Positions 13,862 through 19,387 of a DNA stretch of 19,387 bases are shown piece after piece (the first letter of the stretch is position 1; each line of letters starts with the position of its first letter). The DNA comes from Candidatus Poseidoniaceae archaeon (GTDB taxonomy: Archaea; Thermoplasmatota; Poseidoniia; Poseidoniales; Poseidoniaceae), in assembly GCA_029250345.1 (NCBI GenBank), contig JAQXFL010000063.1:1-19387 (forward strand). Direction: 5' to 3'. The notes beneath the pieces are model-generated. The model was not told the DNA's origin. It made no database searches and was given only the letters and a program-made list of their open reading frames with translations. The position numbers were made by a program, and so were the translations under genes.

Positions 13862-14722
13862 TTACGCCGCCTTGAGTAATGCAGTAAGTTGGTGAGTTCT
13901 GTCAACCAATTCCAGTGGGTTGTGTGCTACGATGTAAAGCGTTGGCTCCCAGCCAAAGTCACCCTCATCGAGTAATACATCAAATCGATTTGTTCCGTTT
14001 GTGATTTTGGCTTTTGGCGCCAGTGCGAAAGAGTATCCAAGTTGCTCACATGCTTTGCGAACCTTCTCCGTATCGACTCCGTTGTTTCGTGTCGGCGGTC
14101 GGATGTTTAACACAGATGTCTTACTTTGTTCTCTTTGATGAATCTCAAGCAACAAGTTAGCGAGGTGTTTCGATGCACCAAAACTCGGTGTTTCATGATG
14201 GCGCAGTGCGCCGTCGACAATGGTAATGCGTCCTGCGAATGCAGCGACGTCACTGGTTGAGGTGGCTCCAATGTTACAAGAAGCGATATTGAGGCCAACG
14301 GCGGGAATTGCTTGTTCAATACGACGTGCATCAAGTCTTCCAGCAGCCCACTCAAGCCGTCGAAGCAAAGCTCTCTGTTCTTGACCTGCATCCAGATCCA
14401 AACCAGTCAGCGTTTTGTCGTAGCGGAGTGTGTTGTTTCCGTTGAGTTGGAATTCAACAATGAGCCGTTGGCGAAGCACCGTGCAACCAGGGCCTAAAGT
14501 GGACAATGCTTGCGATAATTCGTTCCCCCATCCGTCGATGGTTGCTTCATCTGCACTTGCATTGAGTCGAATCGGTGGTTTCTGCATTTGTCGAGATATT
14601 GTGCTTTGAGTCGAACCAAGAACTTCAGCGATTTCCGTTTGAGACCATCCCTTGGTCCGAAGATCCTTTGCCACATGTTGTTGCAATCTACCAATCCATT
14701 TGTCGCCTACCTGCCCGAGCAT
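13862..14722 (-). CDS. thiR: ThiR, HTH-ThiN transcriptional regulator of thiamine genes
   Basis: This is a 286-residue regulator. Residues 8-50 hold a helix-turn-helix (KGWSQTEIAEVLGSTQSTISRQ), residues 55-115 a linking region, and residues about 120-286 a ThiN (thiamine-phosphate synthase type) domain. The ThiN landmarks are VGLNIA (142-147), DVAAFAGRITIVDG (158-171), FGASKHLA (181-188), NIR (206-208), DEGDFGWEP (252-260) and NPLELV. This HTH-ThiN architecture without a ThiD domain is that of ThiR, a described archaeal regulator that senses thiamine phosphates and controls thiamine genes. It is the first gene of a thiR-thiB-thiP-thiQ run with two-base or overlapping junctions, so it probably controls its own operon. 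A TATA-like TTGAATAAG lies 21-29 bases upstream, flanked by two inverted repeats. Whether the ThiN domain still has enzyme activity cannot be seen. Confidence 0.85.
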   Translation of the reverse strand: MLGQVGDKWIGRLQQHVAKDLRTKGWSQTEIAEVLGSTQSTISRQMQKPPIRLNASADEATIDGWGNELSQALSTLGPGCTVLRQRLIVEFQLNGNNTLRYDKTLTGLDLDAGQEQRALLRRLEWAAGRLDARRIEQAIPAVGLNIASCNIGATSTSDVAAFAGRITIVDGALRHHETPSFGASKHLANLLLEIHQREQSKTSVLNIRPPTRNNGVDTEKVRKACEQLGYSFALAPKAKITNGTNRFDVLLDEGDFGWEPTLYIVAHNPLELVDRTHQLTALLKAA

Positions 14723-14725
14723 GAT

Positions 14726-14740
14726 GTCTGCTCTTCAGAC
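14726..14740. repeat. Inverted repeat between the thiR TATA and ATG (operator candidate)
   Basis: GTCTG and CAGAC (14726-14730 and 14736-14740) form perfect five-base arms around five bases. The repeat ends four bases from the thiR start codon and covers the likely transcription start. A bound protein there would block initiation. No second copy was noticed elsewhere in the window. Confidence 0.4.
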
Positions 14741-14742
14741 CT

Positions 14743-14751
14743 CTTATTCAA
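14743..14751 (-). promoter_or_regulatory. TATA-like element of the thiRBPQ operon
   Basis: On the minus strand TTGAATAAG lies 21-29 bases before the thiR ATG at 14722. The same nine bases occur at the same distance in front of the thioredoxin-CcdA gene. It lies between the two inverted repeats. Confidence 0.5.
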
Positions 14752-14763
14752 TGTTGCTCAACA
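14752..14763. repeat. Inverted repeat abutting the thiR TATA (operator candidate)
   Basis: TGTTG and CAACA (14752-14756 and 14759-14763) are perfect five-base arms around two bases, directly upstream of the TATA-like element where TFB would bind. The size and position suit a dimeric HTH protein such as ThiR. The assignment is an inference. Confidence 0.4.
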
Positions 14764-15047
14764 AATATGCGTATTGCATGCCAAACTTTGATGATTGGTA
14801 ATCGATTTTCTGCATTTTCATAATTATCGTTGCGTTTTTCATTTCCAATTGGATGTTTTGAGTGTCTTTTCAGGGCGGTTGCAGTCCAGTCGGAAAATAC
14901 GGTTCGAGATGAGGTTAATATCCGATTTATGGCTCTCTATTGCCATTATACATCATGCATATATTCTCATTCATAGCCCATATCGCCCTTTTTCTCAGTC
15001 TCTTTCCACTGGTATTTTGTCGAATTCATATCTTTTGTTGAAGAACA

Positions 15048-15055
15048 CTAAAAAC
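15048..15055 (+). promoter_or_regulatory. TATA-like element of the decarboxylase gene
   Basis: CTAAAAAC ends 28 bases before ATG 15083 and is followed by a run of C. The spacing fits a transcript starting close to that ATG. This supports 15083 as the start rather than the far upstream ATG at 14795. Confidence 0.4.
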
Positions 15056-15082
15056 CCCCCCTTGTTCGTAGTGACGATAAAG

Positions 15083-16495
15083 ATGGAGTTGGAATCATTC
15101 ATTGGGGCTATTGCCGACCGAATCATCGAGTACCTCAACGCTTCTGATGAGCCAGGTAAAGTGTCAAATCCCGTGCCCCACACCTCTCTTGCAAAGACGA
15201 GTGACCTCAAATTACCGCTCGAAGGTAACGGCATGGACGCAGTATTGGATGATATCGATGCGTACCTTTTGTCGTGCGTCAAGACAAACCGTCCTGAATT
15301 CATGAATCCGCTATGGGGTGGAATTAACACCGCTGCTCTCGCTGGCGAGATTATTTCGACGCTTACCAACACTTCGATGTATACCTACGAACTTGCGCCA
15401 CTTGCAACCCTTATCGAACAGACGCTTGTTCAACGCATGGGTGAACTGGTTGGATTCCTTGATGGCGCTGGTACGTTGACGACCGGTGGTTCAAACGGAA
15501 ACATGCTCGGAATGCTTTGTGCTCGGCAGGTCATGGTGCCAACATCGACTCAAACCGGGATTGACGGCCGCTCACTTGTGGCATATGTTTCCAGCGAGGC
15601 GCATTATTCGGTACTCATGGCGGCAAATGTAATCGGAATCGGACATCAAAACGTCATCAAAGTCGCTTGCGATTCCAACGGTTGTATGCAACCTGAGGCG
15701 CTCCAAGATGAGATCAATCGAACCCGTCGTGAAGGACAAACTCCGTTCTGCGTGATTTCAACTGCAGGGACAACCGTTCGCGGCGCTTTCGACCCTATCC
15801 GCCTAATTGGCGACATTGCACATTCGGAGGGTCTTTGGCATCACGTCGATGCAGCATGGGGCGGTTGTTCACAATTTTCAGCAGAGCACAGTACTCTCAT
15901 GGATGGTGTCGAATTTGCAGATAGCGTATGTTGGGATGCCCACAAGATGATGGGGATACCTCTCATTTGCAGTGCATTCCTCGTCAAGGATTCTGAAGTG
16001 CTGGCACGTGTGTGCGCACATGGTAATGTTGCTCATTACCTGTTCCATGAGGAATCTCGTAACATCGATGCTGGAAGGTATTCTCTGCAATGCGGTCGTC
16101 GCAACGATGCCCTCAAACTGTGGTTGGCGTGGAGAGAATGCGGTGATGCCGGCTGGGCTGCCCAAGTTGAACGATACATGGAACTCGCATCCCACCTCGA
16201 GTCGCTGGTTTTGGACCACCCCCATCTTGAAATGATGTCGACACGGATGTGGACAAATGTGTGTTTCCGCCTCAATCCAGACGGATTCGTCGGTGACCTC
16301 AATGAACTCAATACCGAGGTTCGTAAACGGGTGATGCACAACGGCAACTTCATGGTCAGCCGTTCCAACATTGGTGATGATGTCATTTTCCGCGCTGTCA
16401 TCGCAAACCCGAAAATCAGCAGCGAATCTTTAGAACGTCTTGTGGATGAAATCTCATTGTTGAGTGAAGAAGTCGTACGGGGATTACCGAACTGA
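15083..16495 (+). CDS. Group II PLP-dependent decarboxylase, glutamate/cysteine-sulfinate type
   Basis: This is a 471-residue fold-type I amino-acid decarboxylase. NPLWGGINTAALAGEIISTLTN (75-96) and YTYELAPLATLIEQ match the substrate lid region of GAD/CSAD enzymes. GGSNGNMLGML (135-145) binds the PLP phosphate, His174 in SEAHYS stacks on the ring, Asp256 in HHVDAAWGG pairs with its nitrogen, and Lys288 in WDAHKMMG is the Schiff-base lysine. CSAFLVKDSEVL, YLFHE and the later LQCGRRNDALKLWLAW resemble animal glutamate and cysteine-sulfinate decarboxylases more than the shorter archaeal MfnA. Likely products are GABA, beta-alanine (for CoA) or hypotaurine; the sequence does not decide. The frame is open back to 14795, but the upstream 96 residues do not fit the family, and a TATA-like element precedes 15083. 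It is divergent from thiR. Confidence 0.9.
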   Translation: MELESFIGAIADRIIEYLNASDEPGKVSNPVPHTSLAKTSDLKLPLEGNGMDAVLDDIDAYLLSCVKTNRPEFMNPLWGGINTAALAGEIISTLTNTSMYTYELAPLATLIEQTLVQRMGELVGFLDGAGTLTTGGSNGNMLGMLCARQVMVPTSTQTGIDGRSLVAYVSSEAHYSVLMAANVIGIGHQNVIKVACDSNGCMQPEALQDEINRTRREGQTPFCVISTAGTTVRGAFDPIRLIGDIAHSEGLWHHVDAAWGGCSQFSAEHSTLMDGVEFADSVCWDAHKMMGIPLICSAFLVKDSEVLARVCAHGNVAHYLFHEESRNIDAGRYSLQCGRRNDALKLWLAWRECGDAGWAAQVERYMELASHLESLVLDHPHLEMMSTRMWTNVCFRLNPDGFVGDLNELNTEVRKRVMHNGNFMVSRSNIGDDVIFRAVIANPKISSESLERLVDEISLLSEEVVRGLPN

Positions 16496-16548
16496 AGGCA
16501 GCCTAATTGTAAACGACATTTTTTGAACCAAGTGCTGAGACTAATGCC

Positions 16549-18195
16549 ATGGAGGAGGTTCCGCAAGCCAATTTATGGCAACGCTTCTACGGTGGCGTCG
16601 GCTTTTTTATTGCGGCTTTCTTTGGCGGGCTATTTTTATCGGTCGCAGAGCCGATTTTGCTGTCTCTCACTGGGTCGGATGTCAGTGATGCCATCTGGCC
16701 TTACGCATATCGGACGCTTCAATGGACTATGTTTCTGCGAGGAAACCTCTTCCTCTTCACACTCGGCAGCAGTCTGCTCATGTTTGGCACTTTCATTGTC
16801 CTGCAACGGCATGTGAAAGGCCGTGAAAACCCTCGTTGGGCGAACGGAATCGGCTTGTGCTTGCTTGGTCTTCTCACCGGCTTCATAGTTCTGTATTTTG
16901 CTCTCGATGTGTTTTATCTTCGTGGAGCATTTCTCCTTTTGCCAACTGCATATGGTTTCCTTTTGTTGGCCTTGTTGCTTATGGTTGGCGGCATCCCGCA
17001 CATTCCTCGTGATTCATCGAAGGCCCGATTGAGTAAACATGTCTTACACATAGCTGGTGTATTCTTTGCTGCGTGGCTGGTCATGCCCGGTATACCTGCA
17101 TTGATTGGTATGGCTCCCTCACCTCCCGCCGCTCCAACGCTTGGTTACGGTGCTGAGCCAGGGCCGTTTGAAACTTCAATGTCAATTCACCCCTATACTA
17201 TGCCAGATGAGGTCGCACAAATCCAAGACTCAAGCGAGTCAGACATCGACTTCTCGATTTATCTGACATTGCCTACACTCCCCGAAGATATCGTTCTGGA
17301 TTCAGTGCCACTCGCCATACTGACTCATGGCTGGGGTTACCCAACCTACGAAGAATACACAGATTGGATTGCTCACCTCTCTGCCAAAGGTATGGCTGTA
17401 GCATTCATACAGTATCCTTCAGACATCAGTCCAGTCATCCCTGACGGTTTCGAAGCAACGGACATCGAGGGTGCATCGAACTGGCCACATCACGCTTACC
17501 GTGCCCTTGCATTTACTGCGGCCTTTGATGAAATTGAACGAGTTGCGCTTGGGGCGAACCGCTCTGCAGCGGTCGATCAAGTTCTTGGCAACCATTCCAT
17601 CGACCCATCACACCTGTGGATTGGCGGTCACAGTCTAGGAGGGGCTTATGTTTTCTTGAGTTTGTATGAATCCCTCGAACGCAATTGGGGGAATGAGACG
17701 CTCTTCCTCGATTTCGAATCCCCGTGGACACGTCCAAGCCATCCAGAATTGCAACCCAACATGTCAAGATTACCTGACTCAACAATGATTCATTTCGCTC
17801 AGGGCATTGACGACATGTCAGTCGACTCATGCTACAGCGTCCACCACCAAGCCGTCTTCTCTATGCTTCCTCAAGAGCACGTATTGTTCATTGAATTACA
17901 GAGTGACTTGTACGGGTATCCGCGTTTGGTTGGCACACACTATCTCCCAACCAATTCCGTCCACGACACACTGGCTGATTGGGGTATCTATCGTCGTATT
18001 GATGCGCAAGCAGACTGGGTTGTTGCTCGAAGCCGTGGCGATGTGTTCACAGAGTCCTGGGCATACGAGCATCTTCTAAACACACCTGTTCTCACCGACA
18101 TGGGCCAATGGTCTGATGGTCAGGATGTCTTGCCCTTACTGATTCACCATGAGGCACTCACGATGAATGAAAAGTTTGCTCATTGTCGAACTTGA
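16549..18195 (+). CDS. Membrane-anchored alpha/beta hydrolase
   Basis: This is a 548-residue protein in two parts. Residues 1-190 hold five hydrophobic helices, at about 15-38, 60-84, 100-122, 125-147 and 166-188. Residues 240-548 form an alpha/beta hydrolase domain with an oxyanion strand ILTHGWGYP (257-265) and the nucleophile elbow GGHSLGGAY (Ser362). Candidate acid residues are Asp421/Asp422 in QGIDDMS, and candidate His residues are His464 in GTHYLP and His472 in SVHDTL. The hydrolase domain looks distantly like PAF-acetylhydrolase or chlorophyllase-type lipases, but no precise family can be named. The odd number of helices would place the hydrolase outside the cell if the N-terminus is cytoplasmic. 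ATG 16549 has no SD. The gene lies between the decarboxylase and gcvT, and I see no functional link. Confidence 0.75.
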   Translation: MEEVPQANLWQRFYGGVGFFIAAFFGGLFLSVAEPILLSLTGSDVSDAIWPYAYRTLQWTMFLRGNLFLFTLGSSLLMFGTFIVLQRHVKGRENPRWANGIGLCLLGLLTGFIVLYFALDVFYLRGAFLLLPTAYGFLLLALLLMVGGIPHIPRDSSKARLSKHVLHIAGVFFAAWLVMPGIPALIGMAPSPPAAPTLGYGAEPGPFETSMSIHPYTMPDEVAQIQDSSESDIDFSIYLTLPTLPEDIVLDSVPLAILTHGWGYPTYEEYTDWIAHLSAKGMAVAFIQYPSDISPVIPDGFEATDIEGASNWPHHAYRALAFTAAFDEIERVALGANRSAAVDQVLGNHSIDPSHLWIGGHSLGGAYVFLSLYESLERNWGNETLFLDFESPWTRPSHPELQPNMSRLPDSTMIHFAQGIDDMSVDSCYSVHHQAVFSMLPQEHVLFIELQSDLYGYPRLVGTHYLPTNSVHDTLADWGIYRRIDAQADWVVARSRGDVFTESWAYEHLLNTPVLTDMGQWSDGQDVLPLLIHHEALTMNEKFAHCRT

Positions 18196-18218
18196 ATTCC
18201 ATGTCCACCCTTGCTTGA

Positions 18219-18226
18219 GTTTAAGG
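18219..18226 (+). promoter_or_regulatory. TATA-like element of gcvT
   Basis: GTTTAAGG, preceded by TTGA, lies 23-30 bases before ATG 18249. The context TTGAGTTTAAGG follows the TTGA...AAG pattern seen before other genes here. Confidence 0.45.
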
Positions 18227-18248
18227 GGCGGCTTTCCTTGCGTAATTC

Positions 18249-19367
18249 ATGAGCGATACAGCACCGGTTCGAACTGCGCTTTTCGACGAACACGTTGCCC
18301 TTGACGCAAATCTAGTTGACTTTCATGGATTTGAATTGCCAATTTGGTACACGAGTATCAAGGAAGAGCACATCGCAACTCGAGAAACTGCAGGTCTATT
18401 CGATGTATCTCACATGGGCTCGTTTCGATTCAGTGGCGAGAATGTCAAAGTGTGGCTGGAGTCATTGGCGACTCAACGAGTGACGTCTATTCAAGCACCT
18501 CGTTGCGCATACACGCATTTTCTTGATAAAAATGGCCATCTCATCGATGACATGATCTTTGCAGTCGTCTCTGAAAGTGAACTCCTCGGTGTGCCGAACG
18601 CATCTATGATTGGCGTCATGTGGGATTGGTTCACTTCCCATTTGCCTGATGATGGTTCGATTGTATTGGAAGACTTGTCCGATGAGATGTCCATTATGGC
18701 TCTCCAGGGCCCAAGTGCCAAGGCGCAACTCTGCCAGGTCTTGGGTGATTCCAATCATGTTGGTCGATTCAAATGGCAACGTATTGGAGAGAATCCGCTC
18801 GGTGTTGAAGGTTGGATACAGGGAACTGGATATACCGGTGAAGCGGGTTATGAAATATTTGTTCCGAACCACCAAGCACCGCTCCTATGGCGACACCTCA
18901 TAGAAGCAGGTTCAGTACCTGTCGGTTTGGGTGCCCGGGACACACTTCGACTTGAGAAAGGGTTCTTGCTTTCGGGTGTTGATTTCTGTTGGCCTCCACT
19001 GTCCGAGGTTGAAGATGCCTCGTTCCTCACTCGAGATTCATGGGAAACTCATGTACCGTTTGGTTTAGATTTAGAGCATGATTTCGTTGGAAAACATCGT
19101 GTCACCGGTCACGATGACGGTGATGCTCGATGGTGGGGTATTCGCTATCTCGAAAAGGGTCCATTGCCTCGTCCAGGAAAAGATGTGACTACCCTTGAAG
19201 GTGTACCACTCGGTACACTCTCATCAGGTGCACCTGCTCCAAGTCTTGGCAACATCGGAATCGGAATCGGATACCTTCACTCCGTTAACGAAGGCGATGA
19301 GGTTTTGATTGTAGCCAGCCCAAGAAAATCTGTGAAAGCTGTCGTTGTTCGACCGCCTTTCGTCTGA
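18249..19367 (+). CDS. gcvT: GcvT, aminomethyltransferase (T-protein) of the glycine cleavage system
   Basis: The T-protein takes the aminomethyl group from lipoylated H-protein, transfers the one-carbon unit to a tetrahydrofolate-type carrier and releases ammonia. The 372-residue length is normal. Landmarks are FHGFELPIWYTSI (25-37), ETAGLFDVSHMG (46-57), the catalytic acidic pair in GHLIDDMIF (Asp100, Asp101), ALQGPSAKAQL (151-161), GTGYTGEAGYEIF (192-204) and GLGARDTLRLEKG (227-239). Downstream of LRLEKGFLLSGVD the chain has a longer loop (FCWPPLSEVEDASFLTRD) than the usual TPLEAGL. GcvT relatives include dimethylglycine dehydrogenase domains and YgfZ, but the preserved motifs favour GcvT itself. 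gcvH and gcvP are not in the window and could lie just beyond, since only 20 bases follow the stop. Confidence 0.9.
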   Translation: MSDTAPVRTALFDEHVALDANLVDFHGFELPIWYTSIKEEHIATRETAGLFDVSHMGSFRFSGENVKVWLESLATQRVTSIQAPRCAYTHFLDKNGHLIDDMIFAVVSESELLGVPNASMIGVMWDWFTSHLPDDGSIVLEDLSDEMSIMALQGPSAKAQLCQVLGDSNHVGRFKWQRIGENPLGVEGWIQGTGYTGEAGYEIFVPNHQAPLLWRHLIEAGSVPVGLGARDTLRLEKGFLLSGVDFCWPPLSEVEDASFLTRDSWETHVPFGLDLEHDFVGKHRVTGHDDGDARWWGIRYLEKGPLPRPGKDVTTLEGVPLGTLSSGAPAPSLGNIGIGIGYLHSVNEGDEVLIVASPRKSVKAVVVRPPFV

Positions 19368-19387
19368 ATCACATCAGCGCAGCGAGC

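Larger units (their letters stand above)
14723..15082. other. AT-rich divergent intergenic region between thiR and the decarboxylase gene
   Basis: These 360 bases hold the promoters of thiR (minus) and of the decarboxylase (plus). The thiR side carries a TATA-like element and two inverted repeats. The decarboxylase side has CTAAAAAC followed by seven C residues just before the ATG. The middle, about 14790-15040, is AT-rich and happens to be open in the decarboxylase frame, but it encodes an unnatural-looking peptide. I searched by eye for the CUGAGA and other core blocks of a TPP riboswitch and did not find them. Confidence 0.6.

Noticed and set aside
14795..15082. In-frame N-terminal extension of 96 residues on the decarboxylase
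   Set aside because: The extension is AT-driven (many Ile, Leu, Ser, His, Phe), matches nothing in the family, and contains the TATA-like site just before ATG 15083.
14723..15082. Possible TPP riboswitch between thiR and the decarboxylase
   Set aside because: The CUGAGA and other core blocks were not found on either strand; control by ThiR explains the cluster better.
1..19387. Mobile elements, CRISPR arrays, phage or defence genes
   Set aside because: No regularly spaced repeats, transposase, integrase, terminal inverted repeats or Cas-like proteins were found by reading all major frames.

Overview
The window most likely comes from a planktonic euryarchaeon of the Thermoplasmatota, probably Marine Group II (Poseidoniia) or a close relative. 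This placement is inferred from gene content and was not tested with a tree. Archaeal-type genes include a DRG-type GTPase, a NadM-like adenylyltransferase, the archaeal radical SAM family related to COG2108, a ThiR-type (HTH plus ThiN) regulator, and a tRNA-Val without an encoded CCA. They sit beside genes of bacterial character (grpE, gcvT, a thioredoxin/CcdA fusion, a ThiBPQ-type ABC importer), the mosaic usual in that group. Many genes have a TATA-like element only about 22-37 nt upstream of the ATG, which suggests mostly leaderless or short-leader mRNAs. A few genes (DRG, radical SAM) have clear Shine-Dalgarno sequences instead.

Layout. 1-492 (-): N-terminal part of a DRG/OBG-family GTPase whose frame breaks near the window edge. 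624-2207 (+): an unrecognised acidic protein, grpE, and a tiny Lys/Ala-rich helical protein. 2208-3953 (-): a class V aminotransferase followed by a NadM-like adenylyltransferase, an apparent two-gene operon. 4070-5895 (+): pdxT and a radical SAM protein. 5947-6019 (+): tRNA-Val(CAC). 6160-7680 (+): a membrane thioredoxin-CcdA fusion. 7677-8435 (-): an AUR1-like PAP2 membrane protein. 8492-10245 (-): a helical protein and an SPFH/zinc-ribbon protein in tandem. 10319-14722 (-): thiR-thiB-thiP-thiQ, tightly packed. 15083-16495 (+): a group II PLP decarboxylase of the glutamate/cysteine-sulfinate type. 16549-18195 (+): a membrane-anchored alpha/beta hydrolase. 18249-19367 (+): gcvT.

How they work together. 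Cofactor supply is the main theme: thiamine uptake under its own regulator, the glutaminase half of PLP synthase, an NAD-type adenylyltransferase, and three enzymes that use PLP or belong to the PLP-dependent glycine cleavage route (class V aminotransferase, group II decarboxylase, GcvT). A second theme is the membrane: thiol redox transfer, a phospholipid-type PAP2 enzyme, an SPFH scaffold and an anchored hydrolase. I see no CRISPR array, insertion sequence, integrase or phage gene. The only gene-free stretch over 300 bases is 14723-15082, an AT-rich divergent promoter region with two inverted repeats next to thiR.
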